A stretch of DNA of 45,205 bases, taken from Amphritea balenae (lineage in GTDB: Bacteria > Pseudomonadota > Gammaproteobacteria > Pseudomonadales > Balneatricaceae). Below the pieces are notes generated by a model. It was not told the origin of the DNA, searched no databases, and saw only the letters and a list, made by a program, of their open reading frames with translations. The stretch lies in NCBI RefSeq assembly GCF_003858655.1, contig NZ_RQXV01000017.1:1-45205 (forward strand), read 5' to 3'. A program made the position numbers and the translations under genes. Shown piece by piece: positions 36,830-45,205 of this stretch. Positions within the stretch are counted from its first letter, which is position 1, and every line of letters starts with the position of its first letter.

Positions 36830-37054
36830 TCAATGATAATACTCGTTATCAGGTATACATTCATCCCATAACCAGACATACCGGGGATATTGCTCAATCG
36901 AGTTAAGTAACAGAGTATCAAGAAACAGCGCGTCCGACAGATCTATATTTTGCATATCCGCCCAGGAAGAATCACCCGCTATAGATCGAGCAGACTCTAA
37001 TCTGTCTTCCTGTTTTTTATCCGGCTTCCCTGCTGGGGGCTGACGCTTCTGCAT
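36830..37054 (-). CDS. Small acidic hypothetical protein
   Basis: Open frame of 74 codons with ATG at 37054 and GGAG eight bases upstream. The N-terminal third is basic and hydrophilic (KRQPPAGKPDKKQEDR); the rest is acidic with aromatic residues near the end (YPRYVWLWDECIPDNEYY). No signal peptide or membrane helix. It lies downstream of, and in the same direction as, the sigma-54 activator gene, about 150 bases from its stop. I do not recognise a family. Confidence 0.5.
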   Translation of the reverse strand: MQKRQPPAGKPDKKQEDRLESARSIAGDSSWADMQNIDLSDALFLDTLLLNSIEQYPRYVWLWDECIPDNEYYH

Positions 37055-37206
37055 AGTAATACTCCAACTTATACATTAAGTACAGCAAAGCTGGGGCCAA
37101 AAATACAAAGCATTGATTTATATGAACTTATAAAGTGTTATTGAACAGTATACTACTGAATTGCAAAGCAGAACTTACAACCTATTGATTTTGCTGTAAC
37201 CCCTGC

Positions 37207-38595
37207 TTAACGACGCAAATGATGCTTATCAAGCAGGTTATAAAGAGTCACTCTGGAAACACCCAGACTAAGTGCAGCCTTAGTAATATTATTTCCCGAA
37301 GCCAGCATGCCCTTCTGGAGCATATCTTTCTCTGCTCTGCTTCTTACCTCTTCTAAAGTATAGATCAAAGGTGCTGCCAGTTGTTCCTCCAGCCCCAGAT
37401 CCTCTGCGGTAATCAACTTATGTTCACCCATCACTAAAGCCCGACGGATCCGGTTGATAAGCTCCCGGACATTTCCGGGCCAGTGGTACTGACTCATGTA
37501 CTCCAGTGCATCACGACTGAACCCCCGCGCAGGACTATTACCTTCCTGCTTAAGGTGTTGAAAGAAGTACTGCGCTAATAATGGAATATCTTCGACCCGT
37601 TCCCGCAGTGCCGGAACCTGAATATTAAGCACATTCAGGCGAAAGTAGAGATCTTCCCGGAAAGCTCCCTGAGTCACCATTTCTGCCAGATTGACATGAG
37701 TCGCAGCTATTACTCTGGCATTTACGCCAAAGGTTTTACTGCTACCGAGCCGTTCGATTGTTTTTTCCTGTAAAAAGCGTAATAAGTAGGTCTGTAGCTC
37801 AAGAGGCAGATCCCCCACCTCATCAAGAAATATCGTACCGTTATTTGCCGACTCTATCCGGCCAATGTTCTGTCGATGCGCTCCGGTAAAAGCACCCTTT
37901 TCATGCCCGAATAGCTCTGAATGGATTAAAGTATCAGGCAACGCGCCACAATTGACCGGAATAAAAGGCCCTCTGGAACGATCCGAACGAATATGTAACG
38001 CCTGGGCGATCAGCTCCTTTCCGGTACCACTTTCTCCGGTTATCAACACCGGGGCATCGGTTGCAGCTACCTTACGAATCTGACCAAAGATATTCAGAAT
38101 AGCCTCGCTGCCACCAACCATCTGACACTCCAGCTCATAGTGTTCAGCTTTTGCTAATGGCGTATCCAATACCTCAATCCCATATGCATGACCAAGGGTG
38201 GACTGCAGCCGGGTTACACTTTCAACTTCTGGTAACGGCAACGTATGATAGTCATAAAACAGGTCATGAATCAGCTTTCGAATCGTTGGATGATCAAGAG
38301 ATGGTTTATGTAGTAAAGCGATCCAGTTTGTATGCGGTGTATCATTCACCAGATGCTGCACCTGGTCATATTGCATAGCAGTGAGATTATCCAGTTGCAC
38401 CAACCCCACCGGAAATGGGTTGTTTTCAAGGATTTCCTGAGCCAGCTTCGGCTCAGATACTTTTTGGAAATGCCATTTTGATAAAACCTGCTCTGGAAAC
38501 TGAATCGATTCATTTGAACCAAGATCCAGATAAAGCACTTTGCGCGACAGATCCAACGAATCGCCTGTGTATCCCCCCCTTGTAGTAAATGCCAT
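37207..38595 (-). CDS. VpsR-like sigma-54 dependent transcription activator
   Basis: Activator of 462 residues. The N-terminal 145 residues look like a degenerate receiver of the VpsR type. The AAA+ domain (about 158-390) has Walker A GESGTGKE (187-194), GAFTGA (234-239), needed to touch sigma-54, and Walker B GTIFLDEVGDLP (253-264). A Fis-type helix-turn-helix ends the protein (about 435-460, ITKAALSLGVSRVTLYNLL). The ATG at 38595 has GGAG ten bases upstream; a longer frame to 38676 is unlikely. Vibrio VpsR binds c-di-GMP; whether this protein does is unknown. It is divergent from gspA and probably controls genes of this block, such as the one behind the 28121 promoter. Confidence 0.88.
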   Translation of the reverse strand: MAFTTRGGYTGDSLDLSRKVLYLDLGSNESIQFPEQVLSKWHFQKVSEPKLAQEILENNPFPVGLVQLDNLTAMQYDQVQHLVNDTPHTNWIALLHKPSLDHPTIRKLIHDLFYDYHTLPLPEVESVTRLQSTLGHAYGIEVLDTPLAKAEHYELECQMVGGSEAILNIFGQIRKVAATDAPVLITGESGTGKELIAQALHIRSDRSRGPFIPVNCGALPDTLIHSELFGHEKGAFTGAHRQNIGRIESANNGTIFLDEVGDLPLELQTYLLRFLQEKTIERLGSSKTFGVNARVIAATHVNLAEMVTQGAFREDLYFRLNVLNIQVPALRERVEDIPLLAQYFFQHLKQEGNSPARGFSRDALEYMSQYHWPGNVRELINRIRRALVMGEHKLITAEDLGLEEQLAAPLIYTLEEVRSRAEKDMLQKGMLASGNNITKAALSLGVSRVTLYNLLDKHHLRR

Positions 38596-38675
38596 GGGGA
38601 TTACACTCCATATACTTCTATATTGTGCTGCTAATTTTAGTTTATAACCTGCCCTATAATTCATATATCTTTTCA

Positions 38676-38700
38676 TATAGCACTCGCTCTGCGTGCTATA
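38676..38700. promoter_or_regulatory. Inverted repeat between activator gene and gspA
   Basis: TATAGCAC and GTGCTATA are perfect 8-bp arms with a 9-base spacer, in the AT-rich gap (38596-38894) between divergent genes. The size and symmetry suit a dimeric regulator's operator. The rest of the gap holds no supported gene. Confidence 0.45.
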
Positions 38701-38894
38701 AATTCATGCAAACCTTATTTAACAGTTTTTTAATATGTTGTGTTAACTATTGTTTACATTATATTTATTATTGTGTCTCTATTTCACCAACAAATATATT
38801 GCTGACACCTACCTATAAAACAATTAAATAATCAATCGCGTAAAAAACTATTTTAAGTTCTATAGTTAAAAATACCTGAATAAAGGTATCTATC

Positions 38895-40520
38895 ATGTAT
38901 AGCAATTATTTTGGAATGGACGAACCGCCATTCTCAATTGCGCCAAATCCACGATACCTGTTTCTCAGCAAGCAACATCGAGAAGCTCTGGCGCACCTCT
39001 TATACGGAATTAGCAGCAATGGAGGCTTTGTACTGTTAACCGGTGAAGTTGGAACCGGAAAAACGACAGTCTGTCGAGCCCTGCTGGATCAACTACCTGA
39101 AAACACGGATGTCGCACTGATTCTGAACCCCAAATTCAGTAGTGAAGAGCTACTGGCTGCAATCTGTGACGAGCTGAAGATAAGCTACCCTGATTCAGAC
39201 GATATCCGGTTGAAAGACTATGTAGATGCTCTTAACAGTTATTTATTGAATGCCCATGCTCAGGGTCGTAATACTGTTCTGATTCTTGACGAAGCACAGA
39301 ACCTTGGTGTCAGCGTTCTGGAACAGATTCGCTTGCTAACTAACCTCGAGACCGACTGCAGTAAGCTGCTACAGATTGTCCTGATTGGCCAGCCAGAATT
39401 ACTCAACCAGCTACAGCGATCTGAACTCAGGCAGTTATCACAACGTATTACCGCTCGATTCCATCTCGGCGCACTGAATCGCAGTGAACTGGAGTCCTAT
39501 ATTAGCCATCGACTTTCTGTCGCAGGCGTTCAGGGAAAATTATTTCCAGACTCAACCATTAACAAGCTCTATCGTATAACTCATGGTATTCCTCGCCTTA
39601 TAAATATTGTATGTGACAGAGCTCTGCTGGGGGCATTTGTTGAACGCCATAACCGTGTAGAAATCAGCGTCCTGAATAAAGCGGCTGAAGAAGCCCTTGG
39701 CGAAAAAAGTACAACCTGGCCGACAGCATTTAACTGGCAAATGGTAGCTCTCATGATTATGGCTATCGTAGCGCTATCCTGGAGCTTCAGAGTCCAGCTC
39801 AGTGACTGGACTTCAAATTTTGGAGCGGCTCTTAATCCAGGCATTATCGCAGCCGAAAACAACATAACTTCAGTCGCAGGTCCTGCCCCTGCAACATTGC
39901 TAGCAACTAAAAGCTTCACAGGGGAGGCAGAAGAACAACTTAATCAGGTATTAGCATACCGCGCTCTTTTCCGGCTCTGGGGTATCAACTACCAGCCCAG
40001 AAAAAACCCGATCATCTGTAAATATGCCCGAAAGGTTGGTTATGATTGCCTGTTCAGCAGTGGCTCTATTGAACGGCTGTTAGAACTGAATCGCCCTGCT
40101 GTAATCAAACTGGCCAATAGTTATGGTGATTTCTACGCCACCCTGACCTCAGTTAAAAACGGCCGGGCTCGACTGATAATTGATGAACAGCTACTGGAAC
40201 TCCCCCTGTCTGACCTCAATCCATTCTGGCGTAATACCTACACTGTATTCTGGCAATTGCCACCCGGCTATGACGGTATGATACAGCCGGGGATTCAACA
40301 GCAGAATATTCTCTGGCTAACCAAACAAATGGCTAAGATAAACGGTTCAGAAGTAACCTCCGACAACAGTTTTTTCTATGGCCCACCACTGGTCAGACAA
40401 GTTAAACAATTCCAGCTGAGCAAAGGACTGCTTGCAGATGGAATCATTGGACCAAGAACGGCTATTCACCTGAACACAGCGACCCAATTGAAAGTCCCAA
40501 AACTGATACAGGACGGTTGA
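38895..40520 (+). CDS. gspA: GspA/ExeA, ATPase for secretin assembly
   Basis: Inner-membrane protein of 541 residues. The cytoplasmic AAA part starts with the family wording FGMDEPPFSIAPNPRYLFLS and has Walker A GEVGTGKTT (50-58) and Walker B VLILDEAQNL. One membrane segment lies near 283-300. The periplasmic part has a peptidase-C39-like region and a C-terminal peptidoglycan-binding domain (about 470-530, QFQLSKGLLADGIIGPRTAIHL). With GspB it helps the secretin pass and settle in the cell wall, as shown for Aeromonas ExeAB. gspB follows after nine bases. It is separated from the main operon by about 11 kb of cargo and regulator genes. Confidence 0.93.
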   Translation: MYSNYFGMDEPPFSIAPNPRYLFLSKQHREALAHLLYGISSNGGFVLLTGEVGTGKTTVCRALLDQLPENTDVALILNPKFSSEELLAAICDELKISYPDSDDIRLKDYVDALNSYLLNAHAQGRNTVLILDEAQNLGVSVLEQIRLLTNLETDCSKLLQIVLIGQPELLNQLQRSELRQLSQRITARFHLGALNRSELESYISHRLSVAGVQGKLFPDSTINKLYRITHGIPRLINIVCDRALLGAFVERHNRVEISVLNKAAEEALGEKSTTWPTAFNWQMVALMIMAIVALSWSFRVQLSDWTSNFGAALNPGIIAAENNITSVAGPAPATLLATKSFTGEAEEQLNQVLAYRALFRLWGINYQPRKNPIICKYARKVGYDCLFSSGSIERLLELNRPAVIKLANSYGDFYATLTSVKNGRARLIIDEQLLELPLSDLNPFWRNTYTVFWQLPPGYDGMIQPGIQQQNILWLTKQMAKINGSEVTSDNSFFYGPPLVRQVKQFQLSKGLLADGIIGPRTAIHLNTATQLKVPKLIQDG

Positions 40521-40529
40521 GGTAATACT

Positions 40530-41237
40530 ATGTCCTACATTCTTGATGCCCTGAAACAATCAGATAAACAGCGTCCTACCAGTCAGATCACAACGCCAAA
40601 ATTGCCTGATCATGTAGCCCATTCCCAGACTCTGCCGCGCTGGCTGTTTCTCTGTATTTTAGTATTGCTCGTCATTGTTAGCCTCAACCAGTTCAAGAGC
40701 GCTGAACCCACAACGGCTGCAGCCACCCTACCTCAGCCTTTGCAGCAAATATCGACAGCACCAATAACTGACCAAACGGATCACCAGGCCCTGCTGGGCG
40801 TCAGAATTGAGCTGACAGAACCTGAACCTGTTTCAACACCAAAGCCTGCGCCAAAACTAGCAACGATTAATCCTCAGCCAGAGGCCCAACCTGCCCGGCC
40901 GGCCCGGACAGAAGAGATTACTATCGCTCCTGCCACACCCGCAAAGCCAGTGCTGGTAGCGCCTAAGCCGGTTGCTCTATCAGAAACAGATGCAACGAAT
41001 AAAGATCAGATTCCACACTGGCGTCAGTTACCCCCAGAGATTCAACGTGGGCTCACCGGTTTAAAATTTAGTGTTCATATCTATGCCAATAATCCAGATG
41101 CCCGAATGGTAAAAATTAATGGCCAGATGTTCCGTCAGGGACAGCAGATATCAGATAGTTTGCAGCTCAATGAGATCACCAGACGAGGTGTTATCCTTGA
41201 ATTCAGGGGCCACCGGTTCCGCATGAATCCGATCTGA
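40530..41237 (+). CDS. gspB: GspB/ExeB, partner of GspA
   Basis: Bitopic protein of 235 residues beginning MSYILDALKQSDKQR, the usual GspB start, with a membrane segment at about 38-53 (LFLCILVLLVIVSL). A Pro/Ala-rich spacer (about 60-155) leads to a conserved periplasmic domain (about 165-235, HWRQLPPEIQRGL, FSVHIYANNPDARMVKINGQ). It forms the ExeAB-type complex with GspA. Last gene of the secretion block; gmk starts 72 bases later. Confidence 0.92.
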   Translation: MSYILDALKQSDKQRPTSQITTPKLPDHVAHSQTLPRWLFLCILVLLVIVSLNQFKSAEPTTAAATLPQPLQQISTAPITDQTDHQALLGVRIELTEPEPVSTPKPAPKLATINPQPEAQPARPARTEEITIAPATPAKPVLVAPKPVALSETDATNKDQIPHWRQLPPEIQRGLTGLKFSVHIYANNPDARMVKINGQMFRQGQQISDSLQLNEITRRGVILEFRGHRFRMNPI

Positions 41238-41249
41238 TCCGGTCGCTAG

Positions 41250-41930
<681 letters not shown>

Positions 41931-42013
41931 GCTGTCTCAGGTAGACTGGCCGGCTCTCCGAATCAGGTCTGAATTATGGCCTGAATGACTGAATTTAAAG
42001 ACCGAGGTCGCCA

Positions 42014-42226
42014 ATGGCACGCGTAACTGTTGAAGATTGTCTGGAACATGTAGACAACCGTTTTGAACTGGTAATGATTGCATCTAAGCGTGCTCGCCAG
42101 ATCGCTACCGGTGGTAAAGACCCTAAAGTTGACTGGGAAAATGATAAGCCAACAGTGGTTGCTTTACGTGAAATTGCTGAAGAACATATCAATGTTTCCA
42201 TTCTGGATGAACGCGAAGAAGATTAA
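42014..42226 (+). CDS. rpoZ: RNA polymerase omega subunit
   Basis: Protein of 70 residues starting [20 protein letters not shown], with [14 protein letters not shown] and [12 protein letters not shown], all typical. Omega helps assemble RNA polymerase and forms part of one ppGpp site, so its place before spoT is meaningful. GAGG lies six bases before the ATG. Slightly shorter than the E. coli protein (91 residues). Confidence 0.96.
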   Translation: MARVTVEDCLEHVDNRFELVMIASKRARQIATGGKDPKVDWENDKPTVVALREIAEEHINVSILDEREED

Positions 42227-42324
42227 CCCTTTTTCCAACGGCTTTTATAAGGCATCATCACTATAGTTTCTGTTATTTTGTCGTTCTGACTATAGAGCGG
42301 CTATAAGAGGCATAGGAGTGATTG

Positions 42325-44445
42325 ATGCCAACTGTTGATGCGCTTTCTGATCGTCTAACCGAATACCTGGATCTGCAACAGATCAAGGCGGTTAGACGTG
42401 CTTATTTCTACGCTGAACAAGCGCATGATGGTCAACGTCGCAAAAGCGGCGAACCTTATGTGACTCACCCCTTAGCAGTAGCTTCAATTCTTGCCGGCAT
42501 GCATATGGATCATCAGAGTCTGATGGCCGCCATGCTACACGATGTAATCGAAGACACCGAAGTCTCCCGCGACGGACTGGAAGGCCAGTTTGGTCAGGCG
42601 GTTACTGATATCGTAGATGGCGTCAGTAAGCTGACCCATCTGGAATTTGAAACTCGCGCCGAAGCTCAGGCTGAAAACTTTCAAAAGATGGTTTTGGCTA
42701 TGGCAGTCGATATCCGGGTAATACTGGTAAAACTGGCAGACCGGTTACATAACATGCGTACTCTGGGTGCGATGCCCCCTGAGAAGCAACGTCGAATAGC
42801 CAGAGAAACCCTGGATATCTATGCCCCGGTAGCTGCCCGCTTAGGCATGCGGGACCTACAACTAGAGCTCGAAGATCTGGCATTTCAGTCGTACCACCCG
42901 ATGCGTGCTAAATATATCCGCCGCGCTGTCGTTCAGGCACGGGGACAACGTAAAGATGTCATTACCTCCATTGAAGAGGCCCTGAGAAATCGCCTGAAAC
43001 AAGAAGGCATGGGCGGTAGTGTGAGTGGTAGAGAAAAACACTTGTACAGCATCTATAGCAAAATGAAATCTAAAGGGATTTCATTTGCAGAAATAATGGA
43101 TGTATTCGCCTTCCGGGTAGTCACCGATTCAGTCGACGACTGTTATCGTGCTTTGGGGGTTGTGCATAACCTGTACAAACCGGTTCCCGGACGCTTTAAA
43201 GACTACATCGCCATCCCTAAAGCCAACGGTTATCAATCACTGCATACCGACCTCTTTGGTGCCCGTGACATCACCATCGAAGTACAGATTCGTACCAAAG
43301 AGATGGATGCTGTCGCCAGTCAGGGTATTGCCGAACATAGCCACTATAAAATCTATGGCGATTCGAATTCTGCTATCGATGGCTATAACCGGGCCCGTAA
43401 GTGGGTGCAGGGCTTGCTGGAAATGCAAAAGCGCGCCGGTAACTCAATGGAGTTTATCGAAACGGTTAAATCGGACCTGTTCCCGGATGAAGTCTATGTC
43501 TTTTCCCCTAAGGGACGGATCTACGAACTACCCCAGGGTGCAACCGCCGTTGACTTCGCCTATGCGGTACATACCGATGTAGGTAACTCATGTGTATCCT
43601 GTCGCATTAATCGCCACCTGTCACCGCTCTCACAGCCATTACAGAGCGGACAAACGGTAGAGATTATTACCACACCCAGTGCTCAGCCTAATATGGCCTG
43701 GCTTAACTTTGTTATTACCGGTAAGGCACGCTCTGCTATCCGACACTTTATCAAAGTACAACATCGTGGTGAGTCGATCGAACTGGGTCGCCGCTTGTTA
43801 ACCCAGTTCCTGACCAATTATGGCTCAAGCCTCGACGATATTGATCCGATAGCATTGAGTACGCTGCTTGAAGAGGCTAATTTCAAGACCTTTGATGAGT
43901 TGTTAGAAGACATCGGCATGGGCAATCGTATGGCTTACGTCGTAGCCCGCCGTCTACGCCCTGTAGAAGCGTCTGATAACGCCGAGCAAGATGATTCTGA
44001 CAGTAAGGCAACGCTATCCATACAAGGCACCGAGGGGATGGTACTGCACTATGCCCGCTGCTGCGGCCCAATACCCGGCGATACAATTACCGGCCATATA
44101 AGCACCGGACGGGGCCTGGTTATTCACCGGACAGACTGTCGCAATATCGCCTTTATGAAAGATGATGCGGAGAAATGTGTCTATCTTGAATGGGCCAACA
44201 CGATCGATGAAGAATTCATCGTCAACCTGGACCTTAAAGTCGAGCCCGAACGCGGCCTTATCGCAACACTGGCAACAACTGCTGCCGGCGCCAGCGCCAA
44301 TGTTCTGAAGATTGATATCACTGAAACCGATGATGCACTGAATACTGTACACATGGACCTGACCGTCAAAGACCGGGTACATCTGGCAACGGTAATGCGC
44401 AAACTTAAAGCGCTTACAGCCGTGTACAAGCTCATACGGGTTTAA
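42325..44445 (+). CDS. spoT: Bifunctional (p)ppGpp synthetase/hydrolase SpoT
   Basis: Protein of 706 residues. Hydrolase HD domain (HPLAVASIL and H72-D73 in LHDVIEDTE), synthetase domain with the bifunctional-type RFKD motif in GRFKDYIAIPKANGYQSLHT (about residue 290), TGS domain (about 390-450, VFSPKGRIYELPQGATAVDF), helical region, and C-terminal ACT domain. RelA would show an acidic ExDD motif instead of RFKD, so this is SpoT/Rel type. The ATG at 42325 with AGGAG six bases upstream is preferred to an in-frame TTG one codon earlier. A terminator follows. Confidence 0.97.
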   Translation: MPTVDALSDRLTEYLDLQQIKAVRRAYFYAEQAHDGQRRKSGEPYVTHPLAVASILAGMHMDHQSLMAAMLHDVIEDTEVSRDGLEGQFGQAVTDIVDGVSKLTHLEFETRAEAQAENFQKMVLAMAVDIRVILVKLADRLHNMRTLGAMPPEKQRRIARETLDIYAPVAARLGMRDLQLELEDLAFQSYHPMRAKYIRRAVVQARGQRKDVITSIEEALRNRLKQEGMGGSVSGREKHLYSIYSKMKSKGISFAEIMDVFAFRVVTDSVDDCYRALGVVHNLYKPVPGRFKDYIAIPKANGYQSLHTDLFGARDITIEVQIRTKEMDAVASQGIAEHSHYKIYGDSNSAIDGYNRARKWVQGLLEMQKRAGNSMEFIETVKSDLFPDEVYVFSPKGRIYELPQGATAVDFAYAVHTDVGNSCVSCRINRHLSPLSQPLQSGQTVEIITTPSAQPNMAWLNFVITGKARSAIRHFIKVQHRGESIELGRRLLTQFLTNYGSSLDDIDPIALSTLLEEANFKTFDELLEDIGMGNRMAYVVARRLRPVEASDNAEQDDSDSKATLSIQGTEGMVLHYARCCGPIPGDTITGHISTGRGLVIHRTDCRNIAFMKDDAEKCVYLEWANTIDEEFIVNLDLKVEPERGLIATLATTAAGASANVLKIDITETDDALNTVHMDLTVKDRVHLATVMRKLKALTAVYKLIRV

Positions 44446-44464
44446 TCTTCAACCAGCTCGTCTT

Positions 44465-44491
44465 AAAACGCACCTTAGGGTGCGTTTTTTT
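44465..44491 (+). terminator. Terminator of the gmk-rpoZ-spoT unit
   Basis: AAAACGCACC / GGTGCGTTTT hairpin with a 4-base loop, followed by seven T, 19 bases after the spoT stop. Confidence 0.92.
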
Positions 44492-44512
44492 GTGCCTTAA
44501 GCATCGTAACGC

Positions 44513-44602
44513 GATCGTTTCACTTATCCGTACTGAGGGCCGAGATCCGATCGTTTCACTTGTCCGTACTGAGAGTCGAGATCCGATCGTTTCACTTGTC
44601 CG
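44513..44602. repeat. 36-bp tandem repeat, about 2.5 copies
   Basis: Units starting GATCGTTTCACTT begin at 44513, 44549 and 44585. The first two are complete with four mismatches; the third keeps only its first half. Each holds the pentamer TCCG(T/A), the inverse of the CGGAC words that space the hairpins at 44.9-45.1 kb. Confidence 0.85.
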
Positions 44603-44653
44603 AACGCTGCGCTTGTCCGATGCGGCTTCGCCGCGTCCGAAAGAGCGGAAAAG

Positions 44654-44716
44654 ATAAGAGATAAGAGATAAGAGATAAGAGATAAGAGATAAGAGATAAG
44701 AGATAAGAGATAAGAG
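44654..44716. repeat. 7-bp tandem repeat, 9 copies
   Basis: ATAAGAG is repeated nine times without error. Similar in word and style to the 8-bp array at 20-121. Confidence 0.95.
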
Positions 44717-44722
44717 CGATTT

Positions 44723-44854
44723 ACCACAGAGGACACAGAGAGCACAGAGAGGGTCAAAAAAGACCTCAAGAGTTAGAGCTATAAGATAAATGCTATCGGT
44801 GCAGGACCCTTTGTGATTTTTCTTTTCCTCGGTGTCCTCTGTGATCTCTGTGGT
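44723..44854. repeat. Inverted CACAGAG-type repeat pair
   Basis: ACCACAGAGGACACAGAGAG at 44723 recurs in inverse at 44827-44854 (read on minus: ACCACAGAGATCACAGAGGA). Arms of about 28 bases flank about 75 bases. The words ACCACAGAG and CACAGAG resemble a dispersed intergenic repeat I recall from many genomes. Confidence 0.75.
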
Positions 44855-44895
44855 GAAAATTGTTTTTAAGGCTGGTTAGCAGCTTGCTTCGTAAC

Positions 44896-45087
44896 CGGAC
44901 AAGTAGCGCAGCTACGATCGGACAAATGAAATGCTCGGACACGGCGCGTAGCGCCATTCGACTAGCGAAGCGATCGCTTTTATATCGGACAAGTTGCGCA
45001 GCAACGTTCGGACGCGGCGAAGCCGCATCGGACACAGCGCGCAGCGCTAATCGGACTAGCGAAGCGGTCGGTTTTATACCGGACTAG
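44896..45087. repeat. Array of CGGAC-spaced mini-palindromes
   Basis: Five 13-base palindromes with 5-bp arms and 3-base loops sit between CGGAC words: GTAGC-GCA-GCTAC (44903), GGCGC-GTA-GCGCC (44943), GTTGC-GCA-GCAAC (44993), GCGGC-GAA-GCCGC (45014) and AGCGC-GCA-GCGCT (45036). The arms differ between units but always pair. A further one, GCGGC-TTC-GCCGC, is at 44622 in inverse context. The spacer 44492-45101 holds no supported gene. Confidence 0.85.
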
Positions 45088-45101
45088 CCTGCGTTCTGAA
45101 A

Positions 45102-45137
45102 CGAAAAAACCCCAACACAGCGTGTTGGGGTTTTTCG
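45102..45137 (-). terminator. rRNA operon terminator
   Basis: CCCCAACAC / GTGTTGGGG hairpin with A and T runs on its sides, just beyond the 3' end of the 5S gene on the minus strand. Confidence 0.9.
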
Positions 45138-45144
45138 TAATTAG

Positions 45145-45205
45145 GTGCTTGGCGATGACCTACTCTCGCATAGGGAATCCCTACACTACCATTGGCGCTA
45201 AGACG
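45145..45205 (-). rRNA. rrf: 5S rRNA, 3' part
   Basis: The minus strand reads TTAGCGCCAATGGTAGTGTA, then TATGCGAGAGTAGGTCATCG and CCAAGCACC, the conserved 3' half of 5S rRNA. The gene runs out of the window to the right, so an rRNA operon on the minus strand ends here. Confidence 0.95.

Noticed and set aside
38589..38831. 80-codon frame rich in Ile, Tyr and Cys
   Set aside because: Product of AT-rich regulatory DNA, overlaps the activator start and lacks a ribosome site.
44513..45087. Possible CRISPR array in the spacer after spoT
   Set aside because: The 36-bp units are direct tandem copies with no spacers, and the palindromes have differing arms. No cas genes are present.

Overview
The window reads as chromosome of a marine gammaproteobacterium, most likely of the Oceanospirillales/Pseudomonas side. 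The gene set pyrE, crc, rph, yicC, gmk, rpoZ, spoT matches the block known from Pseudomonas, and a TMAO respiration locus suggests a marine life style. The genus cannot be fixed from sequence alone.

Layout. (1) 1-10.1 kb, anaerobic respiration and signalling: a TorA-type TMAO reductase with a fused C-terminal haem c domain, its TorR/TorT/TorS signalling set with TorR-box-like repeats in the torA-torR gap, a hemerythrin-GGDEF diguanylate cyclase, and a pseudoazurin. (2) 10.2-14.3 kb, housekeeping: tRNA-Phe with a duplicated 3' end, pyrE, crc, rph, yicC. (3) 14.3-41.2 kb, accessory secretion block: a secreted zinc metalloprotease, a complete Xps-order type II secretion operon (gspE-F-G-H-I-J-K-L-M-N-D), a 1634-residue repeat protein behind a strong sigma-54 promoter match, a gametolysin-like (M11) metalloprotease behind a c-di-GMP-I (GEMM) riboswitch, a VpsR-like sigma-54 activator, and the secretin-assembly pair gspA/gspB. 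(4) 41.3-44.4 kb, housekeeping resumes: gmk, rpoZ, spoT. (5) 44.5-45.2 kb, a repeat-rich spacer and the 3' end of a 5S rRNA gene on the minus strand.

The main result is region 3. It sits exactly between yicC and gmk, which are neighbours in Pseudomonas, and carries a secretion machine, three likely exported products and dedicated regulation. Both proteases end in the same two cadherin-like domains plus a Gly-rich basic tail. The giant protein has seven 96-residue repeats, each with a Lys/Glu/Asn set placed as in isopeptide-forming CnaB domains and a Cys pair. c-di-GMP may be a common signal: a diguanylate cyclase in region 1, a GEMM riboswitch in front of one protease, and an activator of a family whose Vibrio member binds c-di-GMP.

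All starts were chosen by ribosome binding site, signal peptide and family length. No homology search, folding program or composition calculation was run; matches to families and consensus sites were made by eye.
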